In this document: piece after piece, positions 1 to 6,717 of the stretch
Layout of the letters: each line of letters begins with the position of its first letter
How positions within the stretch are numbered: the first letter of the stretch is position 1
Assembly: GCA_030654645.1 (NCBI GenBank)
Contig: JAURXC010000115.1
Location: 1 to 17,298 of the forward strand
Length of the DNA: 17,298 bases
From: Deltaproteobacteria bacterium
GTDB lineage: Bacteria; Desulfobacterota; Desulfuromonadia; Geobacterales; Pseudopelobacteraceae
Direction: 5' to 3'
Made by a program: the position numbers and the translations under genes
The notes under the pieces: generated by a model
Database searches by the model: none
What the model saw: only the letters and a program-made list of their open reading frames with translations
What the model was told of the DNA's origin: nothing

Positions 1-36
1 GGGTTAACTGTCGGCTCGATATAGCCCCACATGACT
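1..36. repeat. Left arm of a perfect 36-bp inverted repeat
   Basis: Bases 1-36 are the exact reverse complement of bases 232-267, which lie inside the downstream transporter gene (codons about 38-50). Checked base by base with no mismatch. The match stops at base 37. It could continue leftwards beyond the window, because this arm starts at the very first base. The right arm is coding sequence, so the left arm looks like a copied piece of that gene lying in front of it in reverse orientation. It may be a fold-back assembly or amplification artefact at a contig end, or a real local inverted duplication. Confidence 0.95.
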
Positions 37-118
37 TCGATGAGGTGAAGAGCGACAAGAAGTAATCGTGTCCAGACACAACCAGGTCAGGCCCGATCCA
101 GCCACCCACGGAGTATAA

Positions 119-1675
119 ATGCATAACAACCCGTTACTGATTGTCTGCCTTGCCATTGGTTGCGGTGCCTTGCTCGGCCGTATTTCCATAAAGAAGGTGT
201 CTCTGGGGATTGCCGGAGTGCTGTTTGCCGGAGTCATGTGGGGCTATATCGAGCCGACAGTTAACCCCCCGGAAGCCCTCGCAACTTTTGGTCTTGCACT
301 GTTCGTGTACGCGATCGGTCTTTCTTCCAGTAATTCCCTGATTGACGCTTTGACTCATGGCGGCTGGCGATATTTATTAATACCGCCAGTTGCCATTGGC
401 GCTGCTTTCTTGATTGACGTATTCGCTTCGCAAATTCTGAATATTCCGCCAAGTACGGCTGCAGGTGTTTTTGCGGGCGCTTTGACCAATACCCCTTCCC
501 TGGCCGCAGCTACAACCGCGCTTGGTCAAAGAGGAGCGGAGGCAACGCTCGGCTATGCTATTGCCTATCCGCTCGGTGTTCTGATTCCAATCCTCATGCT
601 GTCATGGCCATTCAGGCATGAAACGTTGGATGTCGGTGAAAAGCTGGTAAACGCTGCAATCAAGGTTTCTAATGTCAAGGATCCTGGCGAGGCTGTGGCC
701 GGTCTGCTGGAGCGCTACCTGTTATCTGTGCGATTTGCACGATGTGCGCGTGGTGACGAGCAGTTTGTCCTTTCCGGAAATTCGGTTATTGCCAATGGTG
801 ACATCGTGACAGTTGTCGGATTGACGGGTGACGTTCGCACTGCAACAGAAATTCTAGGCGTTGCATGTGAGAGCGACATAGTGAATGACAGAAGTCAACT
901 TGATCTGCGGAGGATAGTTGTTTCAAACCCGGACGTATGTGGCAATACGCTGAGGGAAGCAGGAATGTTTCACAAATTTGAAGGTATCGTTACAAGAATA
1001 AGGCGTGGCGACAGGGATTTTATACCGAAAGCAGAAACTGTAATCATGCCGGGCGACCGTTTACGGGTGATTGCCCCACGAGATAAACTTTCAGCAATTT
1101 CTGAATACCTTGGCGATTCTTACCACGAATCCAGTGAATTCAACATACTGACCTTCGGACTCGGACTCGCAATGGGTATCGCTCTCGGAACAGTCGATAT
1201 CAGTCTTCCGGGCCTTGGCACATTCGAGATTGGCCCGGTGGCGGGCTGTTTAATTGTAGCGCTGATACTGGGCACATTGGGCAGAACCGGTCCACTGACA
1301 TGGTATCTGCCATACAGCGCATCAATATCACTTCGCCAACTCGGCCTGGTTGTCTTTCTGGCATGCGCGGGTATTAAGGCCGGTGGCTTGTTGCACACGG
1401 CCTCACTCGATATTTCAGCTCTTGTGTTGGGCGCCTGTATTACAACGGTGAGCAGCCTGGTTACCATTGCAATGTCACGCGTAATGGTCGGAAAGTCATG
1501 GCCGTTCATCGGAGGTCTTCTGGCTGGAGTCCAGACTCAGCCGGCTGTTCTCGGTTTTGCCGTCGACCGCTGCGGCAATGAACAGGTTGAGGCCGGCTAT
1601 GCCGAGGCCTATCCGCTGAGTATGTTGTTGAAGATAGTGTTTGTTCAAATATTTCTGTTGTTTATGAAGACCTGA
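119..1675 (+). CDS. AspT/YidE-type putative transporter with two RCK_C domains
   Basis: A 518-aa inner-membrane protein of the aspartate:alanine exchanger (AspT/YidE/YbjL) family. It has two hydrophobic halves separated by a soluble regulatory part. Residues about 1-170 form several membrane segments and contain GALTNTPSLAAATTAL. Residues about 195-245 and 260-333 look like two TrkA-C (RCK_C) ligand-sensing domains, each with an 'xxGDxxxVxG/A' strand pattern (NGDIVTVVG, PGDRLRVIA). Residues about 340-518 form the second membrane half, with the matching GVQTQPAVLGFAVDR. The paired T-x-P motifs in the two halves are what is expected of this internally duplicated family. ATG at 119 follows ACGGAG with good spacing. 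The substrate cannot be read from sequence; AspT itself swaps aspartate for alanine, but YidE/YbjL relatives are uncharacterised. It is followed 26 bases later by the 168-aa gene, probably in one operon. Confidence 0.85.
   Translation: MHNNPLLIVCLAIGCGALLGRISIKKVSLGIAGVLFAGVMWGYIEPTVNPPEALATFGLALFVYAIGLSSSNSLIDALTHGGWRYLLIPPVAIGAAFLIDVFASQILNIPPSTAAGVFAGALTNTPSLAAATTALGQRGAEATLGYAIAYPLGVLIPILMLSWPFRHETLDVGEKLVNAAIKVSNVKDPGEAVAGLLERYLLSVRFARCARGDEQFVLSGNSVIANGDIVTVVGLTGDVRTATEILGVACESDIVNDRSQLDLRRIVVSNPDVCGNTLREAGMFHKFEGIVTRIRRGDRDFIPKAETVIMPGDRLRVIAPRDKLSAISEYLGDSYHESSEFNILTFGLGLAMGIALGTVDISLPGLGTFEIGPVAGCLIVALILGTLGRTGPLTWYLPYSASISLRQLGLVVFLACAGIKAGGLLHTASLDISALVLGACITTVSSLVTIAMSRVMVGKSWPFIGGLLAGVQTQPAVLGFAVDRCGNEQVEAGYAEAYPLSMLLKIVFVQIFLLFMKT
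232..267. repeat. Right arm of the 36-bp inverted repeat, inside the transporter gene
   Basis: Exact reverse complement of bases 1-36. This arm is in frame within a conserved N-terminal part of the transporter, so it is the native copy. If the DNA is genuine and the leader is transcribed, the arms could pair into a long stem with a 195-base loop that contains the ribosome-binding site at about 105-110 and the start codon at 119. Confidence 0.95.
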
Positions 1676-1701
1676 CATGGAATGGAAAAGGAATTATATA
1701 A

Positions 1702-2208
1702 ATGGATAGAGTTCTAATTGGCCGCAACTACATAAACCAACCCCTTTGGAAAGTGATCTTCGGTGTTCCGCTTATCTATCTACCAATTATTACGACTGTG
1801 CCGTTCGTATTGGCAGGAGTTTTTCTGATTAAAACTCATCTGAAATATATCGGCGGCATGGACATCAAATCCTATTGGGATTTTGTCCCTGCCCGGGTTT
1901 CCCATCGATATGAAAATGACAGGCAGCCTGCCATCAACATTCCCTGGTATCATCCGGCGCATTACCGCATATTCTGGGTGTTGAACTGCAAACATTATTG
2001 TCCGTTAAGTGTCGCACTCTTCAGGTACGCCACATATCTGGTTATGATTGTGGAGAACTGGTGGTGTCCGTTTGCCCATGACCGGAAACAGGAATATGCG
2101 CTTGGGGCTATCGACAAGTCTTTTTGGCATGTGGATCCGGAAGAGCTCAAAAAGCTGGACCCCGAAGATAAACGAAACACGATCTGGAATGATAAGGGCG
2201 AAGCGTAA
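1702..2208 (+). CDS. Membrane-anchored protein of unknown function, Cys/His/Trp-rich
   Basis: 168 aa; I do not recognise the family. ATG at 1702 follows AAGGAA with good spacing. One or two hydrophobic segments lie at about residues 16-43 (VIFGVPLIYLPIITTVPFVL and onward), so the protein is probably anchored in the inner membrane. The middle has NIPWYHPAHYRIFWVLNC, then CKHYCPLS and later WWCPFAHDRK. Three cysteines with nearby histidines could bind a metal or form disulfides; this is inference. The C-terminal 40 residues are charged (EELKKLDPEDKR). It lies 26 bases after the transporter and probably shares its message, so a link to that transporter is possible but unproven. The next gene converges on it. 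Confidence 0.7.
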   Translation: MDRVLIGRNYINQPLWKVIFGVPLIYLPIITTVPFVLAGVFLIKTHLKYIGGMDIKSYWDFVPARVSHRYENDRQPAINIPWYHPAHYRIFWVLNCKHYCPLSVALFRYATYLVMIVENWWCPFAHDRKQEYALGAIDKSFWHVDPEELKKLDPEDKRNTIWNDKGEA

Positions 2209-2226
2209 AAGGAGATTATATTGGTT

Positions 2227-2276
2227 CTCGTAATTGAACGTTTTTTACGAGCCAGGTGGGATGGACCGTCCATTTT
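2227..2276. terminator. Possible two-way terminator between converging genes
   Basis: The space between the convergent 168-aa gene (ends 2208) and the CheB-like gene (ends 2301) holds two dyads. The first is CTCGTAA (2227-2233) pairing with TTACGAG (2245-2251) across an 11-base T-rich loop. The second is ATGGA (2261-2265) with TCCAT (2269-2273), a 3-base loop followed by TTT. Either is a modest stem; position between converging genes is the main support. Confidence 0.4.
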
Positions 2277-2300
2277 GGAACAGACCTTGATTGCAAAAGC

Positions 2301-2891
2301 TTATTCCCGGACAGCACGGGCGATTCGTACAATTTCCCTGGCGATATCCTCAGGAGAGAGAATAAAGTCGATACATCCGCTTGCTATTGCGCTTTCAGGC
2401 ATATCCGGTTGTCCGGCCGTGTCCGGTTTCTGTGCGATGGTAATGCCCCCGGCTTCTTTTATACCGCACAACGCAGCCGCACCATCACCATCAAAGCCCG
2501 AGACAATTACGGCGATAAGTTTGCCGTCCCAGTGTTCGGTTATGGAGCGGAGAAAAACCGTAATCACATCGGGCCATCCCCTTGGTTTTGAGATCGGCTT
2601 CAGACGGAATTCTCCGTCAAGAACATGCAAATCCCGCTTTTCCGGGATGATGAACACATGGTCCGGCTTCAGGTCCAATTTTTCCGTGATCAGTTCAACC
2701 GGCATCTTTGTATGGCTCGGGAGAATCTCGTGGAGCAGGGTGGCCACTTGCCTCAGGTGATTTACTATTACGACGGCAACCCCCATATCGGCCGGCAGAT
2801 GCCGTAGCAGGCGAATATAGGCGTCGAGTCCGCCGGCCGAACCTCCCACGCAAACAACAGGAAAATCTTTTTCGACACTCTTATCTTTCAT
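2301..2891 (-). CDS. Stand-alone CheB-type methylesterase domain protein
   Basis: 196 aa consisting only of the CheB catalytic domain, with no receiver domain. CheB removes methyl groups from glutamyl residues of chemoreceptors. The catalytic triad is visible: Ser18 in VGGSAGG, His45 in VIVNHL, and Asp136 in SGFDGDG. The typical late motif 'TIAQ...MPESAI' is at about 151-169. Start chosen at ATG 2891: a GAGGAG site overlapping the end of mtfA sits 9 bases upstream, whereas the in-frame TTG six bases earlier is too close. The gene starts 7 bases after the mtfA stop, so the two are probably co-translated. No chemoreceptor, CheR or CheA is in the window. Without a receiver domain it would not be switched by CheA in the usual way. 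The substrate is therefore open. Confidence 0.88.
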   Translation of the reverse strand: MKDKSVEKDFPVVCVGGSAGGLDAYIRLLRHLPADMGVAVVIVNHLRQVATLLHEILPSHTKMPVELITEKLDLKPDHVFIIPEKRDLHVLDGEFRLKPISKPRGWPDVITVFLRSITEHWDGKLIAVIVSGFDGDGAAALCGIKEAGGITIAQKPDTAGQPDMPESAIASGCIDFILSPEDIAREIVRIARAVRE

Positions 2892-2897
2892 CGGCAA

Positions 2898-3701
2898 TCA
2901 CTCCTCTTTCACTGCGCGGGTGCGATTCACGCGAGCTGCCGGATCCTGGAGATAGTAGTCGCTGAGGACGCGGTAGAGGTCGGGGGCGTGTTGCTGAAGG
3001 GCAAGGGGGCGGTCGAAGAACTCTTCGGTGGCCACTGCGAAAAACTCGGCCTCGTTCTTTGCTCCGTATGAATCCAGGAAGGTTTTGTGCCCATTTTCAG
3101 CAAGGCTGCGCAACCTCAGAAATTCGCGGGTGCAAACGGCCACCCATTTGTCAAGTTGCTCGCGGTCGGCCAGCGGCGGTGTGCCGTCGGCGGAGCCGTC
3201 GAGCATGTCTAGCTTGTGGGCGAACTCGTGGTAGACCACGTTATGACCCTGTTCCGGGTGGCGAGCCCCATGCAGGACTGCGTCCCAAACCAGGATCACC
3301 GGTCCCTGGGCAAAGGCCTGGCCAAGGATGGGAGTGTCAGGCTCCAGCGGGCCATCCACACGCTCGAAGACACCGACCCGGCGCTCGGGTGGCACAACGG
3401 TGGAGGGATATATCAGGATAGTCTCCACGTTGCGGTAATAATCATGGGGAAGTCCCAACTGCAGCAGGCAGGCCTGGGCCGCGATGGTGACCCGGATCTC
3501 GTCGGTGAGTTCGAGCCCGCCGCACCCCTCCCACTCCTTCTCTTCCAGAAAAACCTGCATCATCGCCTGTAACTCGGCACGCTCCGCGTCTTCCAGTAAA
3601 CTGTAATGGATAACGTTCTTGCGCACGAACTCCTCCCATTCGGCGGGGAACCGGCGCTTTCGGGCTTCGGTGCGGTTGTGGTCGCGGAGCCAGTGGAACA
3701 T
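2898..3701 (-). CDS. mtfA: MtfA-like zinc peptidase (family M90)
   Basis: 267 aa, close to the 265 aa of E. coli MtfA. MtfA is a cytosolic zinc aminopeptidase-type protein that binds the glucose repressor Mlc and so affects ptsG expression in E. coli. The zinc site HEFAH is at residues 158-162 (YHEFAHKLDMLDG). A third ligand, probably Glu219, lies in AKNEAEFFAVATEEFF, 61 residues downstream, matching the 63-residue spacing in E. coli (His149 to Glu212). Start chosen at ATG 3701 because GAGAGG sits 7 bases upstream; an in-frame TTG two codons earlier lies too near that site. The gene's final codons carry the ribosome-binding site of the following CheB-like gene. A 15-base dyad stands 25 bases upstream of the start. 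Confidence 0.9.
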   Translation of the reverse strand: MFHWLRDHNRTEARKRRFPAEWEEFVRKNVIHYSLLEDAERAELQAMMQVFLEEKEWEGCGGLELTDEIRVTIAAQACLLQLGLPHDYYRNVETILIYPSTVVPPERRVGVFERVDGPLEPDTPILGQAFAQGPVILVWDAVLHGARHPEQGHNVVYHEFAHKLDMLDGSADGTPPLADREQLDKWVAVCTREFLRLRSLAENGHKTFLDSYGAKNEAEFFAVATEEFFDRPLALQQHAPDLYRVLSDYYLQDPAARVNRTRAVKEE

Positions 3702-3725
3702 GGTCAACCTCTCTTTCGCGGCCCG

Positions 3726-3740
3726 ATTTGCATAGCAAAT
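3726..3740. promoter_or_regulatory. Perfect dyad upstream of mtfA, candidate operator
   Basis: ATTTGC-ATA-GCAAAT is a perfect 6+3+6 inverted repeat whose near edge is 25 bases upstream of the mtfA start codon. It has no T-tract, so a protein-binding site is more likely than a terminator. No recognised -35/-10 pair was identified, and the binding protein is unknown. Confidence 0.35.
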
Positions 3741-3802
3741 GGTCGGCGTCTCGTATTCCGCTGCTCAACATTCTTGATGGCAGCGCTGGGTTGAAACCGC
3801 AA

Positions 3803-4033
3803 TTACTTCCGTTTCATGATGTTCATACGTCGGATACGTTCCTTTACCATGTCGAGGAGCTTTCTGGCCCAGATATATTCGGTGGCCAGTATCGCCAGGC
3901 CGATTGGAATAACAATAACCGCCGGTCCCGGTAACATGATCATGGCCACTCCGGCAATCAGCACAGTGAAGCCGAACACTATTACGATCAGGCGTTTGGC
4001 CTGCCCGATCGTTCTCAAAACAAGATGTTTCAA
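3803..4033 (-). CDS. Small PGPGW-type membrane protein
   Basis: 76 aa. Two hydrophobic helices at about residues 16-33 and 38-52 are joined at LPGPAVIVIPIGLAILATE, the hallmark of the PGPGW family of small inner-membrane proteins of unknown function. The C-terminus is basic (RKLLDMVKERIRRMNIMKRK), which suggests it faces the cytoplasm. The start is a TTG at 4033, with AGGAAA about 7 bases upstream; no ATG or GTG fits. It lies 94 bases after the 54-aa gene on the same strand and 101 bases before mtfA. Confidence 0.8.
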   Translation of the reverse strand: MKHLVLRTIGQAKRLIVIVFGFTVLIAGVAMIMLPGPAVIVIPIGLAILATEYIWARKLLDMVKERIRRMNIMKRK

Positions 4034-4092
4034 ATTGAATTTCCTGGCTCAACCGGAAAGTACGCGTCCGGTTGGAGTTGAGGGCTGTCCGG

Positions 4093-4112
4093 AAAAAACA
4101 ACCTGCTGTTTT
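4093..4112 (-). terminator. Weak terminator-like hairpin after the 54-aa gene
   Basis: Reading the minus strand, AAAACA (4112-4107) pairs with TGTTTT (4100-4095) across a 6-base loop and is followed by further Ts (4094-4093). The stem is AT-rich and short, so it would be weak. It lies between the 54-aa gene and the PGPGW gene and could reduce read-through. Confidence 0.25.
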
Positions 4113-4127
4113 GGGTGAACATCCGGA

Positions 4128-4292
4128 TCAGTCCCTGGTGCGGGTACGGGTCACTCCGGTCAAGATTCCGATTCCGACAAGTATGACGCTTGCGATGAGC
4201 ACGTAAATAGTGCTCAAGCCTGCAACAATAAGAGCCCAGGCGATGCCGCCGATGACAAAGGCAAAGCCGATCAGATAAATTATCAAGGACAT
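4128..4292 (-). CDS. 54-aa two-helix membrane protein, unknown function
   Basis: A short gene that simple length cut-offs miss. ATG at 4292 follows GAGG with 7 bases spacing; the stop is at 4130-4128. The product begins MSLIIYLIGFAFVIGGIAWA, continues with a second hydrophobic stretch (about 22-45), and ends in a basic tail TRTRTRD. The predicted shape is a helical hairpin in the inner membrane. It sits just upstream of the PGPGW gene on the same strand, another tiny two-helix protein. Function unknown. The ribosome-binding site, the uninterrupted hydrophobic pattern and the positive tail make it a credible gene. Confidence 0.7.
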   Translation of the reverse strand: MSLIIYLIGFAFVIGGIAWALIVAGLSTIYVLIASVILVGIGILTGVTRTRTRD

Positions 4293-4780
4293 GTAGTTGC
4301 CTCATTTCAGTTTTATGGGAATCGGTTCAATCTGGTGCAACATTCGCACCACCCTGAACTAGTGGCTGTAAAAGCGCTATTCCGGTTTTTTGAACAGCAA
4401 GCGCAGTTCGTTCGGGGACGTTTCCATCCGCGGGCAATCCTGCCAACTGATATGCAAGCAGCAGATATTCCGCATGTTAAGCGCATTTGTTTCCGCACTG
4501 GACGAAGAAATTGCCTCCATCGACAGAATCCAAACCGTATGCAAAATCAGAAATATCTGTCTCGGCCTGTTCCGCCACATATGACAGTTACGTTAAAGAT
4601 GATGGATTTTGTTGACGGTTTCTTCCATGCCTTGCAAACCCCATTCAGTTAAACTCCTCAAAAACAGTTAGTTATACATAGGCCTGCGCTGGCATGCTAG
4701 TTGCCCTGTATATTACCGGTATATTGGGCACAAGCGTGCTTTCCGCCGATTTAATATCGGTATCAGGGTGGGGGGCGAAC
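4293..4780. other. 488-base stretch with no confident gene
   Basis: This divergent region lies between the 54-aa gene (minus) and the STAS gene (plus), so it should hold the promoters of both. I found no convincing -35/-10 pair. Open frames of about 60-105 codons exist on both strands at 4313-4652, but they overlap one another and lack good ribosome-binding sites and recognisable motifs. One of them (minus, 4580-4377, ending ETSPNELRLLFKKPE) looks slightly more protein-like and might be a decayed gene end. The one distinct element is the hairpin at 4325-4359. Confidence 0.5.
4325..4359. other. Two-part stem-loop upstream of the 54-aa gene
   Basis: GTTCA (4325-4329) pairs with TGAAC (4355-4359), and inside it TGGTGC (4333-4338) pairs with GCACCA (4346-4351) around a 7-base loop. 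A 3x3 internal loop separates the two helices. There is no T-tract on either side, so it is not a standard terminator. It lies 33 bases upstream of the 54-aa gene start on the minus strand and could be a leader structure, small RNA piece or operator. Confidence 0.4.
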
Positions 4781-5104
4781 ATGAAAATGTTTATGAAAGG
4801 TACCATTGCGCATCTGCAGGGTGACTGGACATACTCCGGAATGACTCAAGGCAATATCCGGACTCTGGCGGATTCCTTGGGAGAGGTAGAAGCGTCGGGC
4901 AGGGACAAAATCCACATCGACTGCGGAAATGTAAGTTCGTTTGACATCGACGGGCTGCAATTGCTTGAAGTCTGGATGCAGTGTGCCAGATACATGGGAG
5001 TCGAGACGGAACTGGTAAATATGCCTGACAGTTTCAAACAAGCGGTAATACGCGACAAACAGATGATGGAATTGCCCGAGGAGGGCTTACAACATGAACA
5101 GTAA
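4781..5104 (+). CDS. STAS-domain protein (anti-sigma antagonist/MlaB-like fold)
   Basis: 107 aa, essentially one STAS domain, found in anti-sigma factor antagonists (SpoIIAA), MlaB and transporter tails. The core runs MKGTIAHLQGDW...KIHIDCGNVSSFDIDGLQLLEVWMQC...GVETELVNMPDSFKQ. At the position where SpoIIAA has its phosphorylated serine (D-S-S-G), this protein has Asp57 (D-I-D-G), so it cannot be regulated by serine phosphorylation there and may mimic the phosphorylated state. Start chosen at ATG 4781 because a GGGTGGGGGG purine-rich site precedes it and the STAS fold begins there. An in-frame ATG at 4694 would add a 29-residue hydrophobic stretch that lacks a good ribosome-binding site. Its stop codon lies inside the first codons of the oleate hydratase gene, so the two are translationally coupled. 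Confidence 0.8.
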   Translation: MKMFMKGTIAHLQGDWTYSGMTQGNIRTLADSLGEVEASGRDKIHIDCGNVSSFDIDGLQLLEVWMQCARYMGVETELVNMPDSFKQAVIRDKQMMELPEEGLQHEQ

Positions 5105-6665
5105 AACAAAAGCATATCTCATTGGTGGCGGTGTCGGGTCACTGGCTGCCGCCGCCTTCATGATCCGTGACGGCAACATGCCGGGCGGAAATATCATGAT
5201 CATGGAAGCGGCGTCCATCATGGGCGGCAGTCTGGACGGCGCAGGAGCCCCTTCGGTCGGGTATTCATTGCGCGGCGGACGCATGATGACAACCGACAAC
5301 TACGAATGCACCTGGGATCTTTACAAATCGATTCCCTCCCTGAACAATCCGGACATGACGGTGTTCGACGAAACCGTCGAGTTTAATCAAAAGCATAATG
5401 CGCATTCACTGGCCAGGCTTGTTGACCGGCGTCGAGCAAAGGTTCCGGTAAGTTCGATGGGTTTCTCCATGCAGGATCGTATCGAATTGCTGAAACTCAG
5501 CAGCGCCGATGAGGATACATTGGGTACGAGCTGTATCACCGACTGGCTTTCGCCGGGGTTCTTCGAGACCGAATTCTGGTGCATGTGGTCCACCACTTTT
5601 GCCTTTCAGCCCTGGCACAGCGCCGTTGAATTCAGGCGTTACCTGCATCGCTTCATGCTGGAGTTTTCCCGGATTGAGACCCTGGCTGGCGTCAAGCGAA
5701 CCATCTACAACCAGTACGACTCGTTGGTGATGCCCCTGAAATCCTGGCTGGAAGCCCAGGGGGTCCGTATGGTCCTGGATTGCAGGGTTACAGACCTGGA
5801 TCACAAGACCGAAGACGACCGCTTCATCGTAACCGCTATCCATCTCATGCGGCAGGGCAAGAATGAAGTTATCAGCGTCAATGACGGCGATCTTGTCTTC
5901 ATGCAAAACGGTTCCATGACCGATGCCTCCAGCGTTGGATCCATGACGAGTTCACCCAGAAAGCTGACCGAAGCGGAAAGCGGAGGCTGGCGTTTGTGGG
6001 AAAAACTGGCGGAGGGGCGGCCGCATTTCGGCAATCCGGCGGCTTTCAACAGCTGCATTGCGCAGTCCTGCTGGGAGTCGTTTACCGTCACGTTGAAGAC
6101 CCCGGTCTTTTTCGACAAGATGGTCGAGTTCAGCGGGAATGAGCCCGGTACCGGCGGACTGGTGACTTTCAAGGACTCGAACTGGCTCATGTCAATTGTT
6201 CTGGCCCATCAACCCCACTTTCCGAACCAGCCTGAAGATGTGCAGGTCTTCTGGGGATATTCGCTGTTTCCGGACCGCATCGGCAACTTTGTTGCGAAGC
6301 CGATGGAGGAGTGCAATGGCTCGGAAATTCTGCAGGAACTCTGCGGGCACCTGCGCTTTGATATGAAGACGGTTAAAACGGCTAACTGCATTCCTTGCAG
6401 AATGCCGTATATCACCAGCATGTTCATGCCCCGCATGCACAGTGATCGACCTTTGCCGGTGCCACGCGGATCGAAGAATCTGGCTTTTATCAGCCAATTT
6501 GTTGAAATTCCGGATGATGTCGTCTTTACGGTGGAATACTCGGTACGGGCGGCCCAGATGGCGGTATATGAGCTTTTGTGTATCGATCGCAAGATTCCGC
6601 CCATAACGCCGCACGACAAATCACTTCAAGCGCAGTTCGAGGCGTTGCTAAAGGCGTTCAAGTGA
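5094..6665 (+). CDS. ohyA: Oleate hydratase (MCRA family)
   Basis: 523 aa, matching the myosin-cross-reactive-antigen/oleate hydratase family (EC 4.2.1.53), FAD-dependent enzymes that add water across the cis-9 double bond of unsaturated fatty acids to give 10-hydroxy acids. The dinucleotide-binding loop GGGVGS is at residues 11-16, followed by an acidic strand end, Glu38 (IMIMEAASIMGG). The RGGRMMTTDNYECTWDLYKS region (60-79) holds Glu71, which I align with the catalytic Glu of characterised enzymes. FAFQPWHSAVEFRRYLHRF (169-187) and FMQNGSMTDASS (269-280) are further family motifs. At 523 residues it is shorter than well-studied members (about 590-650). Its ATG overlaps the STAS stop by 11 bases, with GAGGAGGG upstream. 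Roles proposed for the family are detoxification of unsaturated fatty acids and membrane adaptation; the role here is inferred. Confidence 0.92.
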   Translation: MNSKTKAYLIGGGVGSLAAAAFMIRDGNMPGGNIMIMEAASIMGGSLDGAGAPSVGYSLRGGRMMTTDNYECTWDLYKSIPSLNNPDMTVFDETVEFNQKHNAHSLARLVDRRRAKVPVSSMGFSMQDRIELLKLSSADEDTLGTSCITDWLSPGFFETEFWCMWSTTFAFQPWHSAVEFRRYLHRFMLEFSRIETLAGVKRTIYNQYDSLVMPLKSWLEAQGVRMVLDCRVTDLDHKTEDDRFIVTAIHLMRQGKNEVISVNDGDLVFMQNGSMTDASSVGSMTSSPRKLTEAESGGWRLWEKLAEGRPHFGNPAAFNSCIAQSCWESFTVTLKTPVFFDKMVEFSGNEPGTGGLVTFKDSNWLMSIVLAHQPHFPNQPEDVQVFWGYSLFPDRIGNFVAKPMEECNGSEILQELCGHLRFDMKTVKTANCIPCRMPYITSMFMPRMHSDRPLPVPRGSKNLAFISQFVEIPDDVVFTVEYSVRAAQMAVYELLCIDRKIPPITPHDKSLQAQFEALLKAFK

Positions 6666-6717
6666 TATTGAGGCATGGGGAATAGTCACGTTTAAATGAT
6701 TGTCTTGGAGGAATGTT

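Noticed and set aside
4..237. A 77-codon minus-strand frame at the window start
   Set aside because: It runs antisense through the transporter start and closes across the inverted-repeat arm; no family motif or ribosome-binding site.
4377..4580. Minus-strand 67-codon frame ending ETSPNELRLLFKKPE
   Set aside because: Slightly protein-like, but with no good start site, no recognised family, and competing frames on both strands. Kept only as a possible gene remnant.
4694..4780. N-terminal hydrophobic extension of the STAS protein
   Set aside because: The ATG at 4694 lacks a ribosome-binding site and STAS proteins of this size start at the first strand; ATG 4781 has a strong purine-rich site.
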